Assembly (NCBI GenBank): GCA_959604655.1
Contig: CAUHCL010000092.1
Location: 1 to 8,552, forward strand
Direction: 5' to 3'
DNA: 8,552 nt
From: an uncultured Alistipes sp.
Lineage (GTDB): Bacteria > Bacteroidota > Bacteroidia > Bacteroidales > Rikenellaceae
Below are positions 1-6,978 of the stretch, piece after piece. The stretch's first letter is position 1. Each line of letters starts with the position of its first letter. The notes beneath the pieces are model-generated. The model was not told where the DNA came from. It saw nothing but the letters and a program-made list of their open reading frames with translations, and ran no database searches. A program made the position numbers and the translations under genes.

Positions 1-908
1 TCGTCGATGGCGATGGGGGGCAGCGGTTCGGGATTCTCGTAGTCGCAGATCGTGTCGCCGATCTCGAAACCCTCGATGCCCACTATGGCGCATATCTCGC
101 CGCACTCCACCTTGTCGACCTTGGCCTTGCCGAGTCCGTCGAACACCATCAGCTCCTTGATCTTGCTCTTGACCAGCGTCTTGCCGTCGCGCTTGGCGAG
201 GGTGACGTTCTGGCCCGCATGCAGCTCGCCGCGCGTGAGCTTGCCCACGGCTATACGGCCCACGTAGGGCGAGTATTCGAGCGAGGTGACGAGCATCTGC
301 GGAGTGCCGTCGACCTGCTCGGGCGCGGGTATCTCGTCGATGATGGCGTCGAGCAGCGGGGTGATCGAGTCGGTGGGCTGGTTCCACACGTGCGACATCC
401 AGCCCTGCTTGGCCGAGCCGTAGATGGTCTTGTAGTCGAGCTGTTCCTCGGTGGCGTTGAGCGAGAACATGAGGTCGAACACCTGCTCGTTCACCACCTC
501 GGGGCGGCAGTTGGGCTTGTCGACCTTGTTGACCACCACGATGGGCTTCTTGCCCAGCGACAGCGCCTTTTGCAGCACGAAACGCGTCTGCGGCATGGTG
601 CCCTCGAAGGCGTCGACAAGCAGCAGCACGCCGTCGCACATGTTGAGCACACGCTCCACCTCGCCGCCGAAATCGGCGTGGCCCGGGGTGTCTATGATGT
701 TGATCTTGCAGTCCTTGTATTTGACCGATACGTTTTTCGACAGAATGGTTATACCTCGTTCGCGTTCCAGATCGTTGTTGTCCATTATGAGGTCTCCCGT
801 GTTGGTGTCGGAACGCAGCAGGTGTCCGGCAACTATCATCTTGTCCACGAGCGTCGTCTTTCCGTGGTCGACGTGGGCAATAATTGCGATGTTGCGAAGT
901 TTTTGCAT
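1..908 (-). CDS. typA: Translational GTPase TypA/BipA, N-terminal part (cut by window edge)
   Basis: TypA/BipA is a ribosome-binding GTPase of the EF-G/LepA class, involved in 50S assembly and stress adaptation in the cytoplasm. Translating the minus strand from the ATG at 908 gives 302 residues before the left edge. Visible motifs are the P-loop AHVDHGKTTL (residues 11-20), switch I RGIT (51-54), G3 DTPGHADF (73-80), G4 NKVD (127-130) and G5-like SAK (165-167). A beta-barrel domain II begins near residue 200 (TPQMLVTSLEYSPYVGRIAVG). The AHVDHGKTTL..D signature and the spacing to domain II fit TypA better than LepA or EF-G. The C-terminal half lies outside the window. The start is well supported: the next upstream bases hold a promoter-like box giving a leader of about 15 nt. 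The gene diverges from aroB. Confidence 0.95.
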   Translation of the reverse strand, partial: MQKLRNIAIIAHVDHGKTTLVDKMIVAGHLLRSDTNTGDLIMDNNDLERERGITILSKNVSVKYKDCKINIIDTPGHADFGGEVERVLNMCDGVLLLVDAFEGTMPQTRFVLQKALSLGKKPIVVVNKVDKPNCRPEVVNEQVFDLMFSLNATEEQLDYKTIYGSAKQGWMSHVWNQPTDSITPLLDAIIDEIPAPEQVDGTPQMLVTSLEYSPYVGRIAVGKLTRGELHAGQNVTLAKRDGKTLVKSKIKELMVFDGLGKAKVDKVECGEICAIVGIEGFEIGDTICDYENPEPLPPIAID

Positions 909-928
909 AGTAATTGAAATTAATCGCG

Positions 929-936
929 CAAAGTTA
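929..936 (-). promoter_or_regulatory. Probable -7 box of the typA promoter
   Basis: Read on the minus strand this is TAACTTTG, an exact match to the Bacteroidetes -7 consensus TAnnTTTG. It lies 20 nt from the typA start codon, so the leader would be about 15 nt. I see no clear TTTG-type -33 element at the expected 19-20 nt distance, which keeps the call moderate. Confidence 0.55.
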
Positions 937-958
937 ATAATTAATCGGTAAAATGTGT

Positions 959-966
959 TATTTTTG
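959..966 (+). promoter_or_regulatory. Probable -7 box of the aroB promoter
   Basis: The bases TATTTTTG fit TAnnTTTG exactly. The predicted transcription start, about 6-8 nt downstream, lies between the upstream in-frame ATG at 953 and the ATG at 992, so the mRNA would exclude the first ATG. No convincing -33 element is visible. With the typA box it makes a back-to-back promoter pair separated by about 22 bp. Confidence 0.5.
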
Positions 967-977
967 CTCTACTATTC

Positions 978-983
978 AAGGAG
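978..983 (+). promoter_or_regulatory. Shine-Dalgarno site fixing the aroB start
   Basis: AAGGAG lies 8 nt ahead of the ATG at 992. It is the clearest Shine-Dalgarno sequence I noticed ahead of a gene here, and it argues for 992 over the in-frame ATG at 953, which lies upstream of the probable transcription start. Confidence 0.7.
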
Positions 984-991
984 CTGTCATT

Positions 992-2008
992 ATGAATTAC
1001 GGTATAAAAATCAAGGACCGCAGCGAGGTTCTGATCGGTTGCGTGGGCGATCTGCTGCCGCGTCTGCTGCCCGACCGCAGGGTGGTCGTGGTGTCGGACA
1101 CCAACATCGACCGCCACTATCACTCGCTGGTGAACCGTTTCGATCACGTCCTCATCGGGCTGGGCGAGACGAGCAAGACCCTGCTCACGGCCGACGCCGT
1201 GTACCGCAAGTTCATAGAGCTGGGAGTGGACCGCTCCACCTTCATCCTCGCCGTCGGCGGCGGCATAGTCACCGACGTGGCGGGCTTCGTCGCCTCGACC
1301 TACATGCGGGGACTCGATTTCGGATTCATATCCACGTCGCTGCTCGGGCAGGTGGACGCCAGCGTGGGCGGCAAGAACGGCGTGAACGTGGAGGGATATA
1401 AAAATATGGTAGGCACGTTCTGCCAGCCGCGTTTCGTCATCTGCGACGTGAACATGCTGCGCACGCTGCCCGAGCGCGAGTTCCGCACGGGTCTGGCCGA
1501 GATAATCAAGGCGGGCGTGATAGCCGACAGCGAGCTGTTCGACATGCTGGAGCAGTGCGATTTCGCTGATCTTCCGAAGGACTCGGAGCTGCTGGGCAAG
1601 ATAGTCTTCCGCGCGGTGAAGGTCAAGGCCGACATCGTGGAGCGCGACGAGCGTGAGGCGGGCGATCGGCGCAAGCTCAACCTGGGGCATACGCTGGCCC
1701 ATGCCATAGAGAAGAGTTCGTCGAAGATGAACCACGGCGAGGCCGTGGCGGTGGGACTGTCACTCATAGCCGATGCGGCGACCCACAAGGGCATGCTTTC
1801 GGCGGCTGACAAGGAGCGTATCGACAATCTGCTCGTGCGCGCGGGCTTCGATCTCAAGCCACCCGTGGCCATGCGTCAATTGTTGAAGGCTGTCGCCAAA
1901 GATAAGAAGAGCGAGGGTGATTCCATACATGTGGTCTTTCCCGTCGCCATCGGATCGTGCGAGGTGGTGCGCATGCCTGTCGACGAGTTCCGCGCCATGT
2001 TTCAGTAG
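992..2008 (+). CDS. aroB: 3-dehydroquinate synthase
   Basis: AroB converts DAHP to 3-dehydroquinate, the second step of the shikimate pathway, using NAD and a divalent metal in the cytoplasm. The 338-residue protein has the usual family length. Visible motifs are the NAD-binding GGGIVTDVAGFVAS (residues 89-102), SLLGQVDASVGGKNGVN (116-132), AEIIKAG (169-175), LGHTLAHAIE (231-240) and NHGEAVAVGL (247-256). E170, H233 and H248 match the three metal ligands of the family, so the enzyme should be active. A longer frame opens at 953, but the 13 extra residues have no family counterpart, and the -7 box and Shine-Dalgarno site favour 992. The gene stands alone on the plus strand and does not sit with other aro genes in this window. 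Confidence 0.96.
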   Translation: MNYGIKIKDRSEVLIGCVGDLLPRLLPDRRVVVVSDTNIDRHYHSLVNRFDHVLIGLGETSKTLLTADAVYRKFIELGVDRSTFILAVGGGIVTDVAGFVASTYMRGLDFGFISTSLLGQVDASVGGKNGVNVEGYKNMVGTFCQPRFVICDVNMLRTLPEREFRTGLAEIIKAGVIADSELFDMLEQCDFADLPKDSELLGKIVFRAVKVKADIVERDEREAGDRRKLNLGHTLAHAIEKSSSKMNHGEAVAVGLSLIADAATHKGMLSAADKERIDNLLVRAGFDLKPPVAMRQLLKAVAKDKKSEGDSIHVVFPVAIGSCEVVRMPVDEFRAMFQ

Positions 2009-2032
2009 GGTAGGGTAATCTTTTCGGGCCGA

Positions 2033-2066
2033 TCCGCTTTCGGACCGCTGTATTCCGCTTGCGGAA
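2033..2066 (+). terminator. Two small tandem hairpins after aroB, possible weak terminator
   Basis: About 25 nt after the aroB stop lie two short stem-loops of similar sequence: TCCG-CTTT-CGGA, then TTCCG-CTTG-CGGAA (2053-2066). The base run that follows is A-rich rather than T-rich, so an intrinsic terminator is doubtful. The pair may instead be a processing or attenuation structure ahead of the next gene. Confidence 0.25.
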
Positions 2067-2131
2067 AGAATAGGATAACTATATTCACCAAATAGAAGAT
2101 AGATAACTAACTAAAAGCCCAACCTATATCA

Positions 2132-3349
2132 ATGAAACGAATCCTATTATTCATATTCATAATAATAAGCTGTGCGACTTATGCCCAAGAAAGAATAGAC
2201 ACGCTTTATTACAATAACTTGGGGCAAATTGCGCAGAACGCTGTTTTTGCGGACTATTATCGCATCGCTCTTTATCCTGCGGACTCGATCCATCATAAAG
2301 TGTTCAAGGATTTTTACAATTCGGGAGAATTACGCAAGGAGGGATATTTCCTGTCCATTGATAGTCTCGATGATAGCAAGACCGTATTCGACGGAGAGAT
2401 CCGCTCCTACTCCAGAAACGGTAACAACTCTGAAAAATCCCACTATGTAAACGGCCAACTACATGGCGAGTATATACGTTATGACGATGATGGAAAACTG
2501 ATAATACATGCCTTTTATCAGGATGGAGAGTTATTCGGAATATATAAAACATTTAACGAGGATGGTTCTTGCAAAATTATTGAATACGATACAGGCAAAC
2601 CGATTCATGATTATTATTTGTTGTCGGATAGCGATGGGAATACGCTGAAATTCCGAATCGCTGACGACATGCCTGTCTGGGAATCCCCTGCAATTGCAGA
2701 ACGATTCGTCGACTATCGGGACGGCACACCGTGGGAAGTCTATTTCAAGAACGGCATTACTATCGCTTTGACAAACTCCATTGTCAAAGACTACGGCAAA
2801 TGGCACCGAATTGATTTGATTATCTCCAATAACTCTACAACTCCCATTGAATTCATACCTGAACAAAACATTGAGGCATATTCCGCAGACAATCAAGGTA
2901 TGACTACTGATTTGCAAATCTGGACATGCGACGCATATATGAAGAAAGTGAAACGAGCTCAAACATGGGATGCTATCGCTATGGGATTCAGCGAAGGCAT
3001 GGCATCTGCGGGCGCAGGCTATTCGACTTCAACCACCACTGGATACAGCAGCAATGGCATCACCACCACTTATTATACAACAACTTATAACGCAACAGCT
3101 GCTTATCAAGCCAATTTAGCCTCGCAACAACGATTGGCCAATTTCAGCCAAGCCCTGCAAGAAGAGAAAAACATCAAGCAGATGGGTTATATGAAGAAAA
3201 ATACGATCTATCCCGGCGAATCTGTATCGGGGTATGTCCATGTAGCACGGGTCAAAGGCGAACGCGTGGCTTTCGTTATTAATATTGAAGGAGCCAAATA
3301 TCTATACGAATGGAAATTCGATAAAAAAATGGCCAATCTTGTTGATTAG
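2132..3349 (+). CDS. Exported hypothetical protein with MORN-like (YwqK-type) repeats
   Basis: This 405-residue protein has no function I can name. A signal peptide is clear: MKR, a run of I/L/F, then SCATYAQE. Cleavage by signal peptidase I after TYA (residue 18) looks most likely. The IISC at 11-14 also fits a lipobox, so a lipoprotein cannot be excluded. Residues about 57-145 hold degenerate repeats of the toxin-antitoxin YwqK/MORN-variant type, such as FYNSGELRKEGYF and YVNGQLHGEYIRYDDDG. Residues about 200-265 and 355-395 look like beta-rich domains. Between them, at 283-325, lies a Gly/Ala stretch followed by a Ser/Thr/Tyr-rich low-complexity stretch. Proteins with this mix are common and uncharacterised in Bacteroidetes. 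Base and codon use is clearly AT-richer than both flanks, suggesting acquisition or weak selection. No Shine-Dalgarno site or consensus promoter is evident. Confidence 0.85.
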   Translation: MKRILLFIFIIISCATYAQERIDTLYYNNLGQIAQNAVFADYYRIALYPADSIHHKVFKDFYNSGELRKEGYFLSIDSLDDSKTVFDGEIRSYSRNGNNSEKSHYVNGQLHGEYIRYDDDGKLIIHAFYQDGELFGIYKTFNEDGSCKIIEYDTGKPIHDYYLLSDSDGNTLKFRIADDMPVWESPAIAERFVDYRDGTPWEVYFKNGITIALTNSIVKDYGKWHRIDLIISNNSTTPIEFIPEQNIEAYSADNQGMTTDLQIWTCDAYMKKVKRAQTWDAIAMGFSEGMASAGAGYSTSTTTGYSSNGITTTYYTTTYNATAAYQANLASQQRLANFSQALQEEKNIKQMGYMKKNTIYPGESVSGYVHVARVKGERVAFVINIEGAKYLYEWKFDKKMANLVD

Positions 3350-3523
3350 TCTCGAAAAAATTTCATCCAAAAATCCATCGAAAAATAATTTGCCGTATAT
3401 TTATAACGGAGTCAGCGATAGACGCATGTAATGACATAACGAGCATATAATTAGTATTTCACGCATCATTCCCGCTTTCGATATTCTGCGGCTCGTCGGG
3501 CCTGCGCGATTATTCGGCCTGCG
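3350..3523. other. Convergent intergenic gap
   Basis: This gap separates the ends of the plus-strand exported-protein gene and the minus-strand gtrA-like gene. It is AT-rich on the left and GC-rich on the right. I see only a weak 4-bp stem (CCGT/ACGG near 3392-3410) and an 8-bp direct repeat GGCCTGCG at 3499-3506 and 3516-3523. No T-run terminator is apparent for either gene. Confidence 0.6.
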
Positions 3524-4000
3524 TTATTCCCTGAATGTAAAGTATCGGCCTGCCAGATAGCTGTAAACCACGCATACAGCTGTCGTGAGGGCTTTCGACG
3601 GCGTGGGCCATATCCCGCATATCTCCACGAAGAACTTTATGCACACGTAATTGAGTGCCAGCGAGCCGACCACGGTGAGCGCGTAGCGCAGCATCTGCCG
3701 CGATGTCGCCAGCCGCGTGGCATGGAACGCCACGTTGCGGTTGAGCCAGAATCCGTTGAAAAATGTTATCGGGAAGACTATCGCGAGCGAGGCCACATGC
3801 GGCGATACGGTCACGAACCCGAGGTCGATGAAGCGTTCCGCCACGACCGTGTGGTAGATGAAGTGGTACCACAGCAGATCGAGCACCATGTTCATGCCGC
3901 CGCACGCCGCATAGCGGAACATGGCGGGCGGCACCATGCGGGCGATGCAACCCGTGTGGAAGCGGTCGATCGTCCTCGTTATAATCTCGGCGAGCCCCAT
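3524..4000 (-). CDS. GtrA-family polytopic membrane protein
   Basis: GtrA-family proteins are small inner-membrane proteins thought to move or present polyprenyl-phosphate-linked sugars for glycosylation of surface polymers. The 158-residue length and four hydrophobic segments (roughly residues 27-48, 64-85, 100-122 and 133-150) fit the family. So do RYAACGGMNMVLDLLWYH near the N-terminus, the central FFNGFWLNRNVAF and the C-terminal YLAGRYFTF. The start codon overlaps the stop of the upstream HU-SPOR gene (TAATG), pointing to translational coupling. No glycosyltransferase partner is adjacent in the window, so its sugar and acceptor are unknown. It appears to be the last gene of the minus-strand cluster. 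Confidence 0.88.
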   Translation of the reverse strand: MGLAEIITRTIDRFHTGCIARMVPPAMFRYAACGGMNMVLDLLWYHFIYHTVVAERFIDLGFVTVSPHVASLAIVFPITFFNGFWLNRNVAFHATRLATSRQMLRYALTVVGSLALNYVCIKFFVEICGIWPTPSKALTTAVCVVYSYLAGRYFTFRE

Positions 4001-4941
4001 TATTTGACGTTATATATCCACAGATCGGGATATATGTCGCGGTACGAGCGGGCGAAAGCGGCGCAGTCGTCGCGTTTGTCGCTTCCGAAGACGGCCGTTA
4101 TGAATTTGTTCTTGAACGGCAGCACGGTGCCGTTCATATCCTCTATGCGCCGTTTGGCCTGCTCCAGAGCGCGTGCGGCGTTCTGCTCGGTGGAGAATAC
4201 TCCCATGACCACGTAGTAGGCGTACTTGCCGTCGGATGCCGATACGGCGGGCGCGGGTTGGGTGGCGGGCTGCTCCGTTGCGGTCGGTTGCGCGGGTTTG
4301 GGCGCAGGCAGCTCTGTTGCGGTCGCGGCAGGCTGTGCGGCGGCGTCGGGAACGGTCGTCGTATCGGTGTCGTTCTTCAATGAGTCGCTCTGTATGTCGG
4401 CTGCGGGCTGCGGCGCTGCGGCGAGCGTTTCTGTCGGCGCAGTACTTTTCACTACGCTCATTCCGCTCAGAAGCGATGTGCCCCATTGCATGTAGACGCC
4501 CACACCTATCGCCACCAGCGCGCATACGGCGCATATGGCGTAGAGCCATGCGTTGGACCGACGGCGGATCACGAGCGTCTTCACCCCGTCGGGGTTGATT
4601 GCCGTGTTGAACGACGCCTCGGCGGAGAAGCTCTTGTCGACGAGGACTCCCACACCGCCTATCTTGAGCGTGGCGCCTTCGCGCGTCTTGCCCAGCCAGC
4701 GGCCGTAGATGTCGCGGGCCTGTTCCTCGCTGCAACCTGCTATGGCGACTATCTCGGCCACCAGCGACGGACCCTGCTCGTGCGACGAGAAGCTGACCGC
4801 GTTGCGCGGACCGAGGAGACGGTCGGCCGCGATCTTGCGCGCGCCGCGCCGCTCGATGAAAAGCGTGCCCACGTCGGGCAGGAATACTCCGCGCCCGCTT
4901 ATGAGCATGTTATAGATGATCTTGTTTACCTCCTCTATCAT
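4000..4941 (-). CDS. CCDC81-type HU domain protein with TM segment and periplasmic SPOR domain
   Basis: The 313-residue protein has three parts. Residues 1-about 125 resemble the bacterial CCDC81-like HU domain, starting IEEVNKIIYNMLISGRGVFLPDVGTLFIERRGA and ending near GVGVLVDKSFSAEASFN. A single TM helix spans about 131-151 after a basic RRRSN, so the N-terminus should be cytoplasmic. An Ala/Pro/Thr/Gln-rich linker (about 167-235) leads to a SPOR domain (about 239-313, YAYYVVMGVFSTEQNAARAL...FITAVFGSDKRDDC...YPDLWIYNV). SPOR domains bind peptidoglycan stripped of stem peptides, mainly at division sites. I chose the ATG at 4941 because it forms an ATGA overlap with the lgt stop and starts exactly at the HU-like domain. 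The frame opens 105 nt earlier, inside lgt, giving only a basic unstructured extension. The role, likely in division or cell-wall organisation, is inferred. Confidence 0.85.
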   Translation of the reverse strand: MIEEVNKIIYNMLISGRGVFLPDVGTLFIERRGARKIAADRLLGPRNAVSFSSHEQGPSLVAEIVAIAGCSEEQARDIYGRWLGKTREGATLKIGGVGVLVDKSFSAEASFNTAINPDGVKTLVIRRRSNAWLYAICAVCALVAIGVGVYMQWGTSLLSGMSVVKSTAPTETLAAAPQPAADIQSDSLKNDTDTTTVPDAAAQPAATATELPAPKPAQPTATEQPATQPAPAVSASDGKYAYYVVMGVFSTEQNAARALEQAKRRIEDMNGTVLPFKNKFITAVFGSDKRDDCAAFARSYRDIYPDLWIYNVK

Positions 4942-5828
4942 TTTCTTTTCGTGTTTTTGGCTGTTCGGTCGCGATCGCCGCCTTTGGCGCTCGTCGCGGG
5001 TCTGCCTATCGGAAAGCGGTTCTTGGCCCCCTGCCATATCATCCACACGGCCAGCAGAACGAACGGTATGCTGAGCAGCTGTCCCATGTTGAGCGCCATT
5101 CCCTGCTCGAACGCCTCCTGATTCTCCTTGACGAACTCAATGAAGAAACGCGTGAGGAATATCCCGACCAGTCCGACGCCGAACATCACTCCCGCGTGGC
5201 GGCGCCCCTCGTCGCGCTTGTAGTAGAGCCACAGCAGCACAGCGAAAGTGATGATGTAGCACAGCGCCTCGTATATCTGCGCGGGGTGCTGCACGGGTAC
5301 CATGTCGACGGGCATAGCGGGATGGAGTCTGACGAACTTGAATCCCCAGGGCACGTCGGTGAGGCCGCCCACGATCTCGGAGTTGATGAGATTGCCTATG
5401 CGCACCAGCGCGCCGCCGATCGATACGGGGATCATGATTCGGTCGAGCCACCACACGTAGGGCGTTCCCGTCTTGCGGGCCGTCACCCACATGCCGATGA
5501 GCATGCCGATGGCCGATCCGTGGCTTGCCATGCCTCCGTTGCGTATCTCGGTGATGATGGCCAGAGGGTTGGCTGCGTAGTGTGAAAATTCGTAGAAGAG
5601 GCAGTGCCCCAGGCGTGCGCCTATGATGGCGCCGAAGGCTATCCACACGAATCCCACCTCCACCAGCTCGGGACCGAAGCCTTCCCTGCGCACGAAGTGC
5701 GAGAAGAAGCGTTCGCCCAGAAGTATCGTCAGGGCCCACATGAGGCCGTAATATCGCAGGTCGAACGATCCGATGGAGAACATCACCGGATCGAAGTCCC
5801 ATATTATGTATAGAAAATCGTTAAGCAT
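4938..5828 (-). CDS. lgt: Prolipoprotein diacylglyceryl transferase
   Basis: Lgt moves a diacylglyceryl group from phosphatidylglycerol to the lipobox cysteine of prolipoproteins, the first step of lipoprotein maturation at the inner membrane. The 296-residue protein is hydrophobic with about seven TM segments. Family motifs include YGLMWAL near residue 27, GARLGHCLFYE (70-80), GGMASHGSAIG (98-108, with the conserved H103), the signature RIGNLINSEIVG (143-154, with R143, N146 and E151) and HPAQIYEAL (181-189). The C-terminal tail from about 268 is highly basic and hydrophilic, longer than the catalytic core needs. The ATG at 5828 puts the first periplasmic or membrane segment at the expected distance. 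It overlaps the next gene by 4 nt (ATGA) and lies 48 nt after the kinase stop. Confidence 0.96.
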   Translation of the reverse strand: MLNDFLYIIWDFDPVMFSIGSFDLRYYGLMWALTILLGERFFSHFVRREGFGPELVEVGFVWIAFGAIIGARLGHCLFYEFSHYAANPLAIITEIRNGGMASHGSAIGMLIGMWVTARKTGTPYVWWLDRIMIPVSIGGALVRIGNLINSEIVGGLTDVPWGFKFVRLHPAMPVDMVPVQHPAQIYEALCYIITFAVLLWLYYKRDEGRRHAGVMFGVGLVGIFLTRFFIEFVKENQEAFEQGMALNMGQLLSIPFVLLAVWMIWQGAKNRFPIGRPATSAKGGDRDRTAKNTKRK

Positions 5829-5834
5829 TCTTGT

Positions 5835-5842
5835 CCAATATA
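5835..5842 (-). promoter_or_regulatory. Weak -7-like box ahead of lgt
   Basis: On the minus strand this reads TATATTGG, seven of eight bases of TAnnTTTG. It ends only 6 nt before the lgt start codon, so a transcript from it would be nearly leaderless, and no -33 box is evident. I list it only as a possible internal promoter. Confidence 0.15.
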
Positions 5843-5850
5843 CCCTTTGT

Positions 5851-5866
5851 CGGGCACTCGTGCCCG
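5851..5866. repeat. Perfect inverted repeat in the kinase-lgt gap
   Basis: CGGGCAC-TC-GTGCCCG has 7-bp arms around a 2-bp centre and lies between the histidine kinase stop and the lgt start. As RNA it could fold as a 6-bp stem with a 4-nt loop. No T-run follows on the minus strand, so it is not a standard terminator. It could be an operator or a processing or attenuation hairpin. Confidence 0.45.
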
Positions 5867-5876
5867 TGCGGCGGAT

Positions 5877-6923
5877 TTACTTTTCGGGTGATACAGCCTT
5901 TTTGAGCGGGAACGCGAATGTGGTGCCCACGCCGAGTTCGCTGCGTACGGTGATGCGTTCGCCGTGAGCCTCCACTATGTGCTTCACGATGGCCAGTCCG
6001 AGTCCCGTTCCGCCCTGCTCGCGCGAGCGGCCTTTGTCCACGCGGTAGAAACGCTCGAACACGCGCGGGATATCCTCCTTGCCGATGCCCACGCCCGTAT
6101 CCTCCACCTCGATCAGGATCTTGTCCATCATGTCGCGGAACTTGATGCGGGTCGAACCGCCCTCCTTGCCGTAGTGTATCGAGTTTATTATCAGATTGAC
6201 GAGTACCTGACCGACGTAGTGCTTGTCGGCCGTGACCCAGAACGGCGACGGCAGCGAGTCGGCGCCCTTGACCGAGATCCTGATCTTGCGCTTGGCGGCC
6301 TCCATCTCCAGCTGGTCGGCTATCTCCTTGGCCAGCGCGGCTATGTCGAAACGGTCGGACTTCAGGCGGTTCATGTCGTTTTCGAGCTTGGATATGGTAT
6401 CCAGATCGTTCACGATGTTTATCAGTCGGTCGATGCTCTTCTCGGCGCGCTCCAGATACTTGCGGTTTATCAGCTCGTCCTCCAGTCCGCCGTCCAGCAG
6501 GGTGGAGATGTAGCCCTGAATGTTGAAGATGGGGGTCTTCAGCTCGTGGGCCACATTGCCCAGATATTGCTTGCGGAAGACCTCGGTCTGCTTCAGGCGC
6601 GCTATCTCCTTGTCGTTGTCGTCGGCCCACGCGGTCAGTTCCTCCGATATCTTCTCGACGTGCTTGTCCTTCATCTCGTCGACGATCTCGGTGGTATGCA
6701 CGTCGCGCGAGAGGACCATCGAGTAGATGGGCTTGAGCTTGTAGGCCACGTACGACTTTATAATGTAGAGCGAGAAGAGGGCCAGCGCCACGAAAATTCC
6801 CACCGCGGCGCACGCCGTGATCCACCACGGGGTGCCGCACACAGCCAATACCGCAGCCGCGACGGCCGCAGCGACGAACGCCAGCAACAGCGACGCGTTC
6901 TCCTTGGTCTTTATCGTCATCAT
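5877..6923 (-). CDS. Sensor histidine kinase (PhoR-like HisKA/HATPase)
   Basis: This membrane histidine kinase senses a signal, autophosphorylates on histidine and passes the phosphate to a response regulator that is not in the window. From the ATG at 6923 it has 348 residues. Two TM helices (about 8-29 and 34-56) are joined by only a few residues (GTPWW), so there is no extracytoplasmic sensor domain. A charged linker (about 57-115) leads to HisKA with the H-box FRKQYLGNVAHELKTP (phospho-acceptor H126). The HATPase_c part shows the N-box NLIINSIHYG (243-252), DTGVGI (275-280), ERFYRVD (290-296) and GGTGLGLAI (304-312). All catalytic motifs look intact. A GTG at 6929 would add two residues. 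It lies 55 nt after the regulator gene and 48 nt before lgt, so it may be co-transcribed with both. PhoR-like is a family resemblance, not evidence of phosphate sensing. Confidence 0.92.
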   Translation of the reverse strand: MMTIKTKENASLLLAFVAAAVAAAVLAVCGTPWWITACAAVGIFVALALFSLYIIKSYVAYKLKPIYSMVLSRDVHTTEIVDEMKDKHVEKISEELTAWADDNDKEIARLKQTEVFRKQYLGNVAHELKTPIFNIQGYISTLLDGGLEDELINRKYLERAEKSIDRLINIVNDLDTISKLENDMNRLKSDRFDIAALAKEIADQLEMEAAKRKIRISVKGADSLPSPFWVTADKHYVGQVLVNLIINSIHYGKEGGSTRIKFRDMMDKILIEVEDTGVGIGKEDIPRVFERFYRVDKGRSREQGGTGLGLAIVKHIVEAHGERITVRSELGVGTTFAFPLKKAVSPEK

Positions 6924-6978
6924 ACTCACAATATCGTTTATGTTATACTTTTCCGTTCCTTTCCCGCGTCGGCATGCG

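Noticed and set aside
219..917. Long plus-strand frame opposite typA
   Set aside because: It is a GC-driven shadow: the minus strand encodes clear TypA motifs over the whole span, and the plus-strand product has no family resemblance.
953..991. Upstream in-frame start giving AroB 13 more residues
   Set aside because: It lies before the predicted transcription start and lacks a ribosome binding site; the ATG at 992 has AAGGAG at good spacing and matches the family N-terminus.
941..1735. Long minus-strand frame opposite aroB
   Set aside because: Overlaps a full AroB with intact motifs; the antisense product is rich in His, Arg and Ala typical of shadow frames.
3499..3523. 8-bp direct repeat GGCCTGCG near the end of the gtrA-like gene, considered as an attachment or insertion footprint
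   Set aside because: Too short, only two copies 17 bp apart, and no integrase, transposase or tRNA is next to it.
4942..5046. N-terminal extension of the HU-SPOR protein into lgt
   Set aside because: The 35 extra residues are only the other-frame reading of the basic lgt tail; the ATGA overlap start begins right at the HU-like domain.
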